A stretch of 64,000 nucleotides of DNA from Kitasatospora sp. GAS204B. GTDB lineage: Bacteria > Actinomycetota > Actinomycetes > Streptomycetales > Streptomycetaceae. The stretch's first letter is position 1. Every line of letters starts with the position of its first letter. Shown in pieces: positions 16,014 to 24,401 of this stretch. The notes under the pieces are model-generated. The model saw only the letters and a list, made by a program, of their open reading frames with translations. It was not told the origin of the DNA and did no database searches. The translations under genes were made by a program, and so were the position numbers. Location: the NCBI RefSeq assembly GCF_029892155.1, contig NZ_JARZAG010000021.1, positions 104,167 through 168,166 on the forward strand. The letters run 5' to 3'.

Positions 16014-16841
16014 TCAGTAGTCGCTCGCGCCGCCGAAGAGTCGGGGCAGGTAGATGTCGAAGATGCCCGGACACTTGCGTTCGGGGTACCGCTGGAGCAT
16101 GAACTCCTTGAAGGCGTCGTCCGCCAGGCCGTTGCCGATGGCCTGCCGAGCGGTCGAGAGGTACTCGATGTTGCGAGCGACTTCGTTCTTGTCGGCCGGC
16201 AGGCCGTGGCCCGGCAGGAAAAGCTCGTAGTCCTCCAGCAGCATGTCCCGCAGAACCCGGATCCAGTGGTCCAGGTGCTTCGTCAGATACAGATGGGTTC
16301 CGCTGTAGAGCAGGTCCTGGGCGAAATACACGCTCAGCTCGGGAAGCCTGATGGTGAGGTGGTAGTCGATCTCGGTGTCCGTCACCCGGTCGAAGACGTA
16401 CCTGACCCCGTCGATCATCTCCTCGCCCGGGCCGGCGAGTTTCTGGGGGACGACTATCCGGTCCGGCGCGAGGTCGCCGAGTTTCCAGTGGTCGCTCCTC
16501 GAGTCCTCGCCGTGCTCCTCGATGAAGCTCATGGTCTCGGGCAGCGCGTAGATCGTGACGTCGGCGAACGCGGTCCCCGTGCCGAACCAGTGGTCGGGGT
16601 GCCGGTGGGAAAGGTACAGTCTCTCGATCGGCTTGCCAAGGCTGTCCGCGTACTGTCTGAACGCCTTCGCATAAGGCACCAGGAACTGCCCGTCGACGAG
16701 CACCAGCTGGTTCTCGGTTTCGATGATGTGCGTGGCGTTCGCGATGTTGTTGTACGCGAAGGACGCGACGAAGGTGTGAATGCGGACGTTACCCGCCCGC
16801 TTCACGACCATGATGATGGGATCCGACACCTGAGCCAGCAT
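16014..16841 (-). CDS. Metallo-beta-lactamase-fold hydrolase
   Basis: This encodes 275 residues from ATG 16841. It has the zinc motif SHRHPDHWFGTG (H-x-H-x-D-H), a bridging Asp in YFAQDLLYSGTH and a late His in FLPGHGLPADKN. A beta strand with VLVDGQFLVPYAKAF precedes the motif. It has no signal peptide, so the enzyme is cytoplasmic. Members of this fold hydrolyse lactones, thioesters and other esters. In this operon a sugar lactone is a sensible guess, since the GMC dehydrogenase could make one. It lies 31 bases after the isomerase gene and is joined to the decarboxylase by TGATG or a short gap. Confidence 0.8.
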   Translation of the reverse strand: MLAQVSDPIIMVVKRAGNVRIHTFVASFAYNNIANATHIIETENQLVLVDGQFLVPYAKAFRQYADSLGKPIERLYLSHRHPDHWFGTGTAFADVTIYALPETMSFIEEHGEDSRSDHWKLGDLAPDRIVVPQKLAGPGEEMIDGVRYVFDRVTDTEIDYHLTIRLPELSVYFAQDLLYSGTHLYLTKHLDHWIRVLRDMLLEDYELFLPGHGLPADKNEVARNIEYLSTARQAIGNGLADDAFKEFMLQRYPERKCPGIFDIYLPRLFGGASDY

Positions 16842-16872
16842 TCGGGGACCTCTCTGCCGTGATGGATCGACG

Positions 16873-17874
16873 TCAGGCGGACGGGAGCTGTGCCCGCACT
16901 TCCTCCAGCGCGGCTGAGGCGACGTCGTAGGCGCTGTCGACGCCGCGCACCGGGTCGTCCTCACCGGGCCGCCAGAAGCGCCGGCGCGCCATGCGCATCG
17001 AGCTGTCGAACGGCGGAATCGCGTTGAACACCTCGACCAGGTAAGGCCCGTGGTAGACCGGCTCGATCTCCTTCCGGACGATGTCCCACGGGATCCAGCT
17101 GTCCCGCACCGCACCTCGGTCGGGTGCGGAGATGTGGACGTAGCAGAGCCGGTCCTGCCGCGCGGCTCGGGCGACGTTGGCCTTGAAGACCGACGGCCCC
17201 CGGCTCTCCATCACCACCTGAGCGGTGTCGACCGTCACGCCACCGCACGAGGGCCCGAGGTCGTCGAGGAAGTCCAGCACCTCCGAGACCGTGTTGGGCG
17301 GGGGTGTCTCCCAGCTCTTGACGGGCTCGATGGCGAGCTTCACCTGCTGCGCCGCGGCGTACTCCGCGAGCTCCTCGAAGACGGAACGCGCCGCGTGGTA
17401 GCGCGACTTCATCCAGTCCTGGAGGGCGTCGCTCCAGATCGGCGCACCGGCGTCCGTGACCGGGAAGACCCCGTAGGGGTAGAGGAACGGCCCCGACATG
17501 ATCGAGTCGCCGCCCAGGACCCGGGTGATGTCGACCCGCGACTTCAGGTAGGACAGGGCCTGCCTGCGCTGCTCCTCGTAGGGCGACGTCGGGTCGAAGG
17601 TCCGGGTGGTCCCGACGTTGGTGGTGAACTTGACCTCCCTCAGCCCCGCCTCGTCGAACGCCTTTTTGAGACCGACGTAGCTCTCGACCTCGGTCCGATG
17701 GTCGACGGTCGCGGGTTGGGAGGCGATGTGCAGGTCGAAGCCGTCGTAGCCGATGTCGGTCAGGGCCTGCAGATGACTGATCAGAACCTGGGTGTAGTCC
17801 GAGTCCTGCGGCCGCAGATCGGCCGTGAACATGAAGAAGCTGAAGTAGACGTCCCGGCTGGATGCCGCGTTCAT
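16873..17874 (-). CDS. Sugar phosphate isomerase/epimerase-like TIM barrel
   Basis: This encodes 333 residues of the AP-endonuclease-2-like TIM barrel fold. It opens YFSFFMFTADLRPQDSDYTQV and GYDGFDLHIASQP. Metal ligands are suggested by IEPVKSWE, GVTVDTAQ, CYVHISAPD and YLVEVFNA. The family includes xylose isomerase-like epimerases, inosose dehydratases and the lyase subunits that cleave 3-keto-glycosides. It carries no signal peptide. It is one of two barrels of this fold in the operon, 28 bases downstream of the IolE-like gene, and the two may act in sequence or as a complex on an oxidised sugar. Substrate unassigned. Confidence 0.8.
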   Translation of the reverse strand: MNAASSRDVYFSFFMFTADLRPQDSDYTQVLISHLQALTDIGYDGFDLHIASQPATVDHRTEVESYVGLKKAFDEAGLREVKFTTNVGTTRTFDPTSPYEEQRRQALSYLKSRVDITRVLGGDSIMSGPFLYPYGVFPVTDAGAPIWSDALQDWMKSRYHAARSVFEELAEYAAAQQVKLAIEPVKSWETPPPNTVSEVLDFLDDLGPSCGGVTVDTAQVVMESRGPSVFKANVARAARQDRLCYVHISAPDRGAVRDSWIPWDIVRKEIEPVYHGPYLVEVFNAIPPFDSSMRMARRRFWRPGEDDPVRGVDSAYDVASAALEEVRAQLPSA

Positions 17875-17902
17875 TCCTGGTGTCCTCGCTGTTCTGAGTT
17901 CG

Positions 17903-18817
17903 CTACCAGCCCAGGAGGTCGGCGAGGTAGGCGCGGGCCTTCTTGGCGTACTCGAGCGGGACGGCCTTCTTCGGGTCCTGCTCGGCTTCCACGACGAGCC
18001 ATCCCTGGTAGTCGGCGTCGGCCAGCACCCCGAGGATGGGCCGGAAGTCGATCGCGCCGTCTCCGGGCACGGTGAAGACGCCGAGTTCGACGCCCTCCTG
18101 GAACGACAGGCCTTCGCCTCGCACCCGCCGCACGACCTCGGGCCGAATGCTCTTCATATGGACGTGGCCGATGCGGTCGGCGTGAGCCCGGGCCAGATCC
18201 AGCGGATCGTCGCCGGCGAAGGCGATGTGGCCGGTGTCGAGCAGCAGGTGGACCAGGGCCGGATCGGTCGAAGCCATCAGCCGGTCGACGTCGGCCCGGG
18301 TCATCACACCCGTGCCCATGTGGTGGTGGTAACTGAGCTTCATCCCAGCCGAGTTGGCGATCTTGCCGAGCTCCTCCAGGCCCGACGTCAGATCGTCCCA
18401 CTGGGCGTCGGTGAAGACCGGGCGGTTGGCGAACACGTCGACGGGGAGCAGGTGCGACGAAGCTCCGAACTCGGCCACGACCAACTCGGTCCCACCCAGC
18501 GCCTTGACCTGGAGCAGCGTCTTCTCGAAGGCGGTGATCGTCTTCTGCCGCATCTTGCCGATCGTGAAGTACGTGCTCGTCCAGGGCTCGGACACCTGCA
18601 GGCCGCGGAGATCGAGCGCGGCTCTGAGCACGGCGGCGTCCGAGGGGTACTTGTGCCCGATGCTGCAGCCCTGGAAGCCGGCGAGCGCCATCTCGCTGAC
18701 GGCCTGTCCGAAGGAGATGCCGGCGTCGATGGTGGGGAAGTCGTCGTTCCACCACAGGGTGCAGCAGACGCCGAGCTTCACCTTGTCCGGGCTGAGGCGG
18801 TCACCCAGTTCGGTCAT
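17903..18817 (-). CDS. IolE-like inosose dehydratase / sugar isomerase
   Basis: This encodes 304 residues from ATG 18817, overlapping the upstream stop as ATGA. It matches the inosose dehydratase group: KLGVCCTLWWNDD, VVAEFGASS, SYHHHMGTGVMTRADVDRL, LLLDTGHIAFAGDDPL, IGHVHMKSIRP and GWLVVEAEQDPKKA. The Glu, Asp, His and Glu metal ligands are all present. True IolE dehydrates 2-keto-myo-inositol, but no other iol genes are here. A beta-elimination on a 3-keto-sugar is chemically equivalent and fits the neighbouring dehydrogenase better. I would not give it the iolE name without tests. Confidence 0.8.
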   Translation of the reverse strand: MTELGDRLSPDKVKLGVCCTLWWNDDFPTIDAGISFGQAVSEMALAGFQGCSIGHKYPSDAAVLRAALDLRGLQVSEPWTSTYFTIGKMRQKTITAFEKTLLQVKALGGTELVVAEFGASSHLLPVDVFANRPVFTDAQWDDLTSGLEELGKIANSAGMKLSYHHHMGTGVMTRADVDRLMASTDPALVHLLLDTGHIAFAGDDPLDLARAHADRIGHVHMKSIRPEVVRRVRGEGLSFQEGVELGVFTVPGDGAIDFRPILGVLADADYQGWLVVEAEQDPKKAVPLEYAKKARAYLADLLGW

Positions 18818-19323
18818 TTGGCTGTCCCCTTCAGGTAGCGGTCCTCGATCCGGGGCGGCTGAGCCCAGGAGCCGTAGCCGGGCGCCTTGGCACCGGGAGG
18901 ATTGGCCCCGATGGCCGGCCACAGCAGTCCCTCCTGGTAGGAGGCGGCGGTGACCGTGGACGTCTCGGCCGCCGGCTGGGCGCCGTAGCAGTCGGTCCAC
19001 TCGGCCGGCAGGCCGTACCACGTCCCGGAGTACCAGAGCTTGATCACATTGCGGGCCACCGGGCCGAGGCGGTCGTCGCTGAAGATCCGGTGGCGCAGGG
19101 CCCGGTCGAGCAGGGCCCGGTCATGGCCGCCGACGCCGTCGGCCGCGTCGGCCCGGGCCGCCCGGTGGGCGTCCAGCAGGGCGGTGACGACCTCGTCGCC
19201 GCAGGCGGCGCGCGCCTTGGCCAGGTAGTGGTGGGCCAGACCCGTGCCGAGCAGGTCGGTCTGCTCGAAGGCGGTGAGGTCGACCGACAGGAGGAGGAAC
19301 TCATCGAACGACTGGACGGTCAC
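18814..19323 (-). CDS. Sugar dehydrogenase small subunit-like protein
   Basis: This encodes 169 residues from GTG 19323, overlapping the upstream stop (GTGA) and the downstream start (ATGA). It resembles the small subunits of FAD-dependent sorbitol, fructose and glucoside dehydrogenases: FDEFLLLSVDLTAFEQTDLLGTGLAHHYLA near the start, VIKLWYSGTWYG in the middle and SYQEGLLWPAIGANPPGAKAPGY at the end. In known complexes this subunit carries a Tat signal and helps fold or export the large subunit. Here the signal is missing, so the complex should stay in the cytoplasm. Its partner is the GMC oxidoreductase two genes upstream. Confidence 0.75.
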   Translation of the reverse strand: MTVQSFDEFLLLSVDLTAFEQTDLLGTGLAHHYLAKARAACGDEVVTALLDAHRAARADAADGVGGHDRALLDRALRHRIFSDDRLGPVARNVIKLWYSGTWYGLPAEWTDCYGAQPAAETSTVTAASYQEGLLWPAIGANPPGAKAPGYGSWAQPPRIEDRYLKGTAK

Positions 19324-20432
19324 CGGGTCACCGCCCGGGTCGTCCCGCCGGCGGTCCGGGCTGCGGCCGGATCGGACCCGACCGGGGTCGGGATCTCGAA
19401 GGTGGGAGCGGCGTGCAGGCCGCCGCTGCCCGGCAGGGGGTTGCGGACCAACCGGTTGAACCCGTCGCGCAGGCGGAACATGTACCAGACGGCGTCCAGC
19501 AGAAGTGTCGGCCTCCCGTTGAACGCCTTGGTGAGCAGGGCGAGGAAGGCTCCGTATTCGGCGTTGAACTTCCGCGCGGCACCGGCGAGTTCCGATCCCA
19601 CCGGGTAGTCGGCCAGCCGGGCGCTCACCTTCACCTGGTACACGTCGTCCCAGCTGACGCTGAGCGGCGGCCCCGAGGGCGCGTCGGGATGGTCGCCCAC
19701 CTGGTAGTAGCGGCCGAGCTGCAACTGCCGGAACCGGTAGTAGTGGGCCAGCTCGCCGTCCGCGTCGTACAGGCCCGAATCGAGGCCCTCGCCCTGAGCG
19801 GCGATCAGGCGCAGCGCCCGCCGGGCCGAGTCCAGGTCGCAGACGGTGATCACCTCCCCGCCGCCGGAGTAGAAGTACTCGGGCCCCACCTGCCGGGCCG
19901 GATCCCCGCAGAAGAGCCCGGGGTCGCCGGCCGCCACCTTCTCGAGCCCTTCGATGATCTCCTCGTAGAACTCGCCGATGCTGTAGAAGCGCATCCCCTC
20001 GGCCGTCGGGCTGGAGACCAGGAGCGGCCTGCCGCGGTCCGAAGTGCGCACCAGCCGTGCGCCGGCGCTGGGGGCCTTGCCCGGCCGCTCGATCTTGCAG
20101 AACGTCTCCACCGCTTCGGGGGAGAAGGGCCGCAGGTCGACGGTGAAGTCGTCCTCCCCGTCGGGCAGGTAGGCCGGGTAGCTCGGCACGAAGCCGGGGA
20201 GCGTCAGGTCGGGCGTCCCGCCGATGGCGTTCAGGACGTTGGCGACCAGGGTCAGGTGCAGCATCTCCTCCACCGCGACCACCCGGATGATGTGGGCGGC
20301 GTCGGAGTTGGTGGAGGAGTGGATGGAGTAGTACGCGGTCAGGTAGGTGGGGATGGTCGCGTGCTCGAGCGCCATCGCCGAGTGCAGGTAGCTGATCAGG
20401 TCGTCACGGTTGTCGATGGTCGACGCGGTCAC
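19320..20432 (-). CDS. Ferritin-like (VioB-type) diiron domain protein
   Basis: This encodes 370 residues from GTG 20432, overlapping the GMC stop (GTGA). The N-terminal 150 residues form the ferritin-like domain PF12902: LHSAMALEHATIPTYLTAYY carries the first Glu, and VVAVEEMLHLTLVANVLNAIGG carries the E-x-x-H. A longer beta-rich and helical region follows (FYEEIIEGLEK, YYRFRQLQLGRYYQVG). The same domain occurs in VioB and RebD-type enzymes, which couple imines from amino acid oxidation, and in stand-alone actinobacterial proteins beside GMC oxidoreductases. Whether it binds two irons or acts as an oxidase partner cannot be read. Coupling on both sides shows that it belongs to the sugar dehydrogenase unit. 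Confidence 0.75.
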   Translation of the reverse strand: MTASTIDNRDDLISYLHSAMALEHATIPTYLTAYYSIHSSTNSDAAHIIRVVAVEEMLHLTLVANVLNAIGGTPDLTLPGFVPSYPAYLPDGEDDFTVDLRPFSPEAVETFCKIERPGKAPSAGARLVRTSDRGRPLLVSSPTAEGMRFYSIGEFYEEIIEGLEKVAAGDPGLFCGDPARQVGPEYFYSGGGEVITVCDLDSARRALRLIAAQGEGLDSGLYDADGELAHYYRFRQLQLGRYYQVGDHPDAPSGPPLSVSWDDVYQVKVSARLADYPVGSELAGAARKFNAEYGAFLALLTKAFNGRPTLLLDAVWYMFRLRDGFNRLVRNPLPGSGGLHAAPTFEIPTPVGSDPAAARTAGGTTRAVTR

Positions 20433-22354
20433 CGGGCCGCCTCCTGAGCTCGGCCCGGGGCGGCGCCGTTCGAGCTGACGTGGATCGGTGCGGTCTCGGA
20501 CTCGAGCTGGGCCAGCATGGCCCGAGTGCTGCGCAGGCACAGGGCGGCGATGGTGAGGGTCACGTTCGAGGTGCCCACGGTGGGCATGCTGCCCCCGCCG
20601 ACCAGGTAGAGGTTCTGGTGGTCCCAGCTGCGCTGATCCGCGTCGACCACCGAGGTCGACGGGTCGCTGCCCATCACGTGGGTGCCGGCGAGATGGTTGC
20701 CCCCGCGGATCTCGTACCCCTCGCCGGCGTGGACGGCGTAGCCCCAGAAGTTCGGGTCGTACTCGGTGTGGTCCTCGGCCCCGAGGCGGGCGAAGATCCG
20801 CTTCGACAGCTGCCGGGCGTACGCCACCCCCCGCATCGTGTAGTCGGGGATGTCGTAGCTGAGGATGGGCCGCATGTTCCCCAGGCTGTCGGTGACGGCC
20901 GGGTCCACGGTGATCCGGTTGCTCGGGTTGGCGGGGACCTCGACCATGAACGCCAACTGCAGCTGGCGGGACACCCGGTCCACCAGGCCTTGGCGGAGCG
21001 ACTCGCCGTAGCGGCCGCCGGCGTCCACCAGGTCGATCAGGTCGGTCATCGGCGCCCCGCGGGCCCAGCCCCAGCCGTCGTTGTGGATGTCGACGCTGAA
21101 TGCCGCCTGGCGGCGGCGGAAGCGGCCCCCGCGCAGGTCGGTGATGCCGCCGGTGCAGTTCGTGCCCCGGAACGTGCCGGCCACCTCCGGTAGCAGGGCC
21201 CACGCCAGCAGGTAGGCGTGGTCCATGAAGTTGCGCCCCATCAGGCCGCTGGAGCCGCGCAGGCCGGAGGCCAGCATCAGCCGGGGGTTCTCCACCGCGT
21301 TGGCCGCCAGGATGAACAGCCGGCCACGGGCCCTCACGGTGGTGAAGCCGGGGCTGTCGGGCCGGTCGTAGCGGCGGTACTCGATCTCGGTCACTCGGCG
21401 GGTCCGCTCGTCGACGTGCACCTTGTAGGCCACCGCCTGGGCCACCAGGTCGACCCGGCCGCTCCGCAGGGCCGCGGCGAGGGTCTTGCCCGCGTTGTAC
21501 TTGGCCTGCACCGGGCAGATGGGCACGCAGTTGTTGTTGCCCTGGCACCGCCCGCCGACCTCGACCTGGTAGGTGCTCACCGCCCCTCGCGGCAGGTAGC
21601 CCTTCCCGCCGTCGTAGGCCGGGTTCGGCACCCCGTTGCGCCCCTGGGGGAACGGCCGGACCCGCAACTCTCGTTTCTCCCCGTCGAGTTCGACGGGCAT
21701 CCCGTCGAGGTCCGCGGCCACCACCTGGTCCAGGTAGGACAGCGGCAGCCCCTTCATGGGGAACACGTAGCCCTCGTCGAAGGTGATCCCGAGGTAGGCC
21801 TGGTCCGCCACGTCGGCGGAGACGCCGATCTCGCGTTCGGCCTCGTTGTAGTACGGGGAGAGGTCCTCGTAACCGAGCGGCCAGTCGACCCCTTCGCCGT
21901 AGAGCGTGCGCATCCGGAAGTCCTCGGGCAGCATCCGCAGCGTCTTGGCCTCCCAGTGCATGGTGGTGCCGCCGAGGACCCTCGTGTAGGTGGTGTCGGT
22001 GGCGAAGGGCCCGCTCTGGACGAGGTAGGCCGAGGCGTCGGGCGCACCCGGGAGGATGCGCCGTGCGTCGGTGCCACGGGGCATGGGGGCGTTGGCGACG
22101 ACCGGGTAGGGGGCCTGGTTGTCCTTGCCGGTCGCCGAGTAGAAGCGGTCGAGGTAGGCCTCGTAGCCCCGCATGGTGAGGTCCTCGGCCGGGCCCGCTT
22201 CGAGTATCAGTACTCGCTTGCCGGCGTCGCTCAGCCGCGAGGCGATGATGGCGCCGGCGATCCCGCCACCGACGATGACGGCGTCGTAGAGAACCTCGGC
22301 CGCCGCCGCGGGGTCGGTGCGCTTCGCCGCCCCGTCGGGGAATTTCGCGTACAT
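20429..22354 (-). CDS. GMC-family FAD sugar dehydrogenase large subunit
   Basis: This encodes 641 residues. The FAD motif VIVGGGIAGAIIASRLSDAG is at about residues 26-45, followed by E in LILEAG. VLGGTTMHWEAKTLRM is the second GMC signature. A C-x5-C-x3-C-P cluster (CQGNNNCVPICP, about residue 270) has the spacing of the [3Fe-4S] site of FAD glucose and fructose dehydrogenases. The catalytic His is in GTHVMGSDP and Asn in VGTSNVTLT. Such enzymes oxidise sugar hydroxyls, including C3 of glucosides, and pass electrons to an acceptor. No Tat signal is present, and no cytochrome gene is nearby. It is the second gene of the operon, 30 bases after the glucoamylase. Confidence 0.85.
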   Translation of the reverse strand: MYAKFPDGAAKRTDPAAAAEVLYDAVIVGGGIAGAIIASRLSDAGKRVLILEAGPAEDLTMRGYEAYLDRFYSATGKDNQAPYPVVANAPMPRGTDARRILPGAPDASAYLVQSGPFATDTTYTRVLGGTTMHWEAKTLRMLPEDFRMRTLYGEGVDWPLGYEDLSPYYNEAEREIGVSADVADQAYLGITFDEGYVFPMKGLPLSYLDQVVAADLDGMPVELDGEKRELRVRPFPQGRNGVPNPAYDGGKGYLPRGAVSTYQVEVGGRCQGNNNCVPICPVQAKYNAGKTLAAALRSGRVDLVAQAVAYKVHVDERTRRVTEIEYRRYDRPDSPGFTTVRARGRLFILAANAVENPRLMLASGLRGSSGLMGRNFMDHAYLLAWALLPEVAGTFRGTNCTGGITDLRGGRFRRRQAAFSVDIHNDGWGWARGAPMTDLIDLVDAGGRYGESLRQGLVDRVSRQLQLAFMVEVPANPSNRITVDPAVTDSLGNMRPILSYDIPDYTMRGVAYARQLSKRIFARLGAEDHTEYDPNFWGYAVHAGEGYEIRGGNHLAGTHVMGSDPSTSVVDADQRSWDHQNLYLVGGGSMPTVGTSNVTLTIAALCLRSTRAMLAQLESETAPIHVSSNGAAPGRAQEAAR

Positions 22355-22384
22355 GGGGCAGTTACTCCTCTGCTGTCCGCGGGG

Positions 22385-23815
22385 TCACACGGCCTCGGCC
22401 CGGGCTCGCATGGCGGACAGGTAGGCGGCGAAGCTCCACGTCAGGTTGTGAACACTGCGCTCGAAGCCGGTGGTGCCGTCGAACTGCTCGGAGAGCTCCA
22501 AGTTGTCACTGTGGTAGACGACAGCGCGCACCATGGCGTCACCGGTCGCTGCCAAGGCGGCGGCGGCTGCCGCCGGGGCCGTCGACGCATCGATGCCGGA
22601 CTGCGCGAAGAAGGGTGCGGACAGGTCGTCCAGGGGTACCTTGCCGCTCGCCTTGATCTCGGCTGCCAGCTTGTAGTGCAGCTCGGCGACGTTGCACGTG
22701 GAGAGGGCCCAGGGGTGACCGCCGAGCACCGGGTGCGAGGTGTCACCGTCGTAGACGTCGCCCGGGTAGCGGCCGAACAGCGGCCCGATGCCGAACTCTT
22801 CCTTGTCCGCCTTGTTGACCGGGTAGAAGGCGATGCCGCCCTCCTCCCACTGCGAGCGCAGTTGGGCCGCCGTGGCCAGCAGCTTGGTGTCGATGACGGG
22901 AACGGCGCCGTAGACGGCCGACTGGACGATGTCGATGTTCGGGTCGTAACCGCTGACCACCGGGTTCTGGGGAGACGGCTGGGCCCCACTACCGGGGTCG
23001 GCCATCATGCTCACGTACTTGCTCCCGTCCCAGTGGCCTGCCAGGGCCTGGCGCAGCCAGTCGATGGCGGGCCGCAGCCCGACCGGCTTGTCGATCCCGA
23101 CGATGGTCGAGGCCTGGATCTCCTCGAAGCAGCGCAGCTGGGCGGACCGGGCGAAGAAGCTGAACCCGCTGTGCTCCTCCCACAGGTTCGTGGTGGCGTC
23201 CTCGTAGACGCCGAGGAGGTAGGCCACGTTCGCGTTCACCAGGTCGAGCGCCCGCTTGCGGGTGTCGAGATCGAGCTGGTCGTAGGCGGCCAGGATGGTG
23301 ATCGACTGCAGGGCCGGACCGTCGTTCTGCTCGGTCCACGGGCGGGCGTCGCCGGCGATGTTGAAGCAGGCGTGACCCTTGGTCAACGGCGGCTGGGCGT
23401 TGGAGTGGCAGAGGTCGGCGAACTGCACGTAGTCGTTGAGCGTCTGCACCGTCCCACCCGGGCGGGTGGGCATGCCGGCTTTGGCCACCTCCATGGCCGT
23501 GATGGCCCCGTCGCGCACCCAGTTGAAGACGTAGTCCTCGTCGATGCCGGGGGTGTCGGCCGGGAAGGACGGGGCGGCGATGATGCAGCCCGGCTTCGAG
23601 TCCCGGGAAATGTCGCCCGGCGACTGCGGATCGCTGAAGACGAATCCGTCACTGGCGATGTTCCGGAACATGTACGTGTACATGATTGGCACCAGCGACG
23701 GCAGATCGAACGCCCCCGGATCAATGGTCCGCTGGACGTTCGTCCGGGCTCGGGAGGTGCCGGCGGGTCGGTTCGTGCGGGCGGGCATGTCGGGCGTGGT
23801 GCTGGACTCGGTCAT
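22385..23815 (-). CDS. Glycoside hydrolase family 15 (glucoamylase-like)
   Basis: This encodes 476 residues. The GH15 landmarks appear in order. IDEDYVFNWVRDGAITAMEV is the substrate-binding Arg-Asp region. TNLWEEHSGFSFFARSAQLRC carries the general acid Glu. YPGDVYDGDTSHPVLGGHPWALSTCNVAELHY is the second core region. LELSEQFDGTTGFERSVHNLTWSFAAYL carries the general base Glu. The enzyme should release glucose or a modified hexose from the non-reducing end of alpha-linked glycans or glycosides. The N-terminus is hydrophilic (TESSTTPDMPARTNRPAG), with no signal peptide, so it acts inside the cell. It is the first gene of the nine-gene operon and thus probably supplies its substrate. Confidence 0.85.
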   Translation of the reverse strand: MTESSTTPDMPARTNRPAGTSRARTNVQRTIDPGAFDLPSLVPIMYTYMFRNIASDGFVFSDPQSPGDISRDSKPGCIIAAPSFPADTPGIDEDYVFNWVRDGAITAMEVAKAGMPTRPGGTVQTLNDYVQFADLCHSNAQPPLTKGHACFNIAGDARPWTEQNDGPALQSITILAAYDQLDLDTRKRALDLVNANVAYLLGVYEDATTNLWEEHSGFSFFARSAQLRCFEEIQASTIVGIDKPVGLRPAIDWLRQALAGHWDGSKYVSMMADPGSGAQPSPQNPVVSGYDPNIDIVQSAVYGAVPVIDTKLLATAAQLRSQWEEGGIAFYPVNKADKEEFGIGPLFGRYPGDVYDGDTSHPVLGGHPWALSTCNVAELHYKLAAEIKASGKVPLDDLSAPFFAQSGIDASTAPAAAAAALAATGDAMVRAVVYHSDNLELSEQFDGTTGFERSVHNLTWSFAAYLSAMRARAEAV

Positions 23816-24337
23816 TGCTGAACCCCCGTCATCCTGCGAGTGGACTTGTCGGATCCGATCGGCGCCCCGGTCGCGCGGATCGCAACGCTTGCCCCAGCGG
23901 GCCGTGGACGCCGCGCCCTGGCGGCCTTACGGGTCCTGGGGATTCGGTGAGGAGAGCGGCGCGCAACAACGCCGGCACGCCTGCGATGACACGCTGAATC
24001 GAGTGCCCGCGGCGACGTCTTTCCCGGAATCGTGTCAATAAGGAATGCATCCCCCTGCCCCCGCCCCCTTATTTTCTCGGGAGGCGCGCGATGCGGATAC
24101 GACGATCACGTCGTTCGGCGGCACCCGTGCTTCCCGCGACGAAAAACTACAGCCAGCTCGTCAGGTGTCGCAAGAGGAAAATCGAATGTTGCGTACGAGG
24201 CTGGAGTGATCGGGTGCAGCCCACTGTTGCACAATTGCGCATCGAATCCTGATGGTGCGCATGGGCATCGTCCCCCGTTCTGTTTCTCATTGGGATCATT
24301 CCACTGCCTCACCCCCGACGGGCTGACCGGGAAAGCA
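23816..24337. promoter_or_regulatory. Leader and control region of the nine-gene operon
   Basis: The gap of about 520 bases before the glucoamylase gene has no credible gene and is less GC-rich than its surroundings. It holds two inverted repeats: AATAAGG/CCTTATT at 24037-24043 and 24067-24073, and ACGACG-ATCA-CGTCGT at 24099-24114. Either could be an operator or a transcript-end structure. The operon promoter should lie here. Confidence 0.45.
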
Positions 24338-24375
24338 AAAAGTGCTGGTCGAGACGAATCTCAACCAGCACTTTT
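24338..24375 (-). terminator. Strong hairpin terminator downstream of the small HTH gene
   Basis: A perfect 12-base stem (AAAAGTGCTGGT / ACCAGCACTTTT), one mismatch and four further pairs close on a CGAA loop. It lies 27 bases after the HTH gene stop and ends in T residues on the minus strand, so it is a good intrinsic terminator. It also works in the other direction. Confidence 0.8.
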
Positions 24376-24401
24376 CCGGAACCCGTGGGCTCACGGTCGT
24401 C

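Noticed and set aside
17903..18817. Inositol catabolism operon
   Set aside because: Only the IolE-like gene is present; no IolB, IolC, IolD or IolG counterpart lies in the window.
19320..20432. Violacein- or rebeccamycin-type biosynthesis because of the VioB-like domain
   Set aside because: No tryptophan oxidase or bisindole genes nearby; the domain alone is widespread beside GMC oxidoreductases.
21218..23821. 867-codon plus-strand frame opposite the GMC and GH15 genes
   Set aside because: It is the antisense shadow of two genes with full catalytic motifs; its translation has only Val/Gly/His-rich low complexity.
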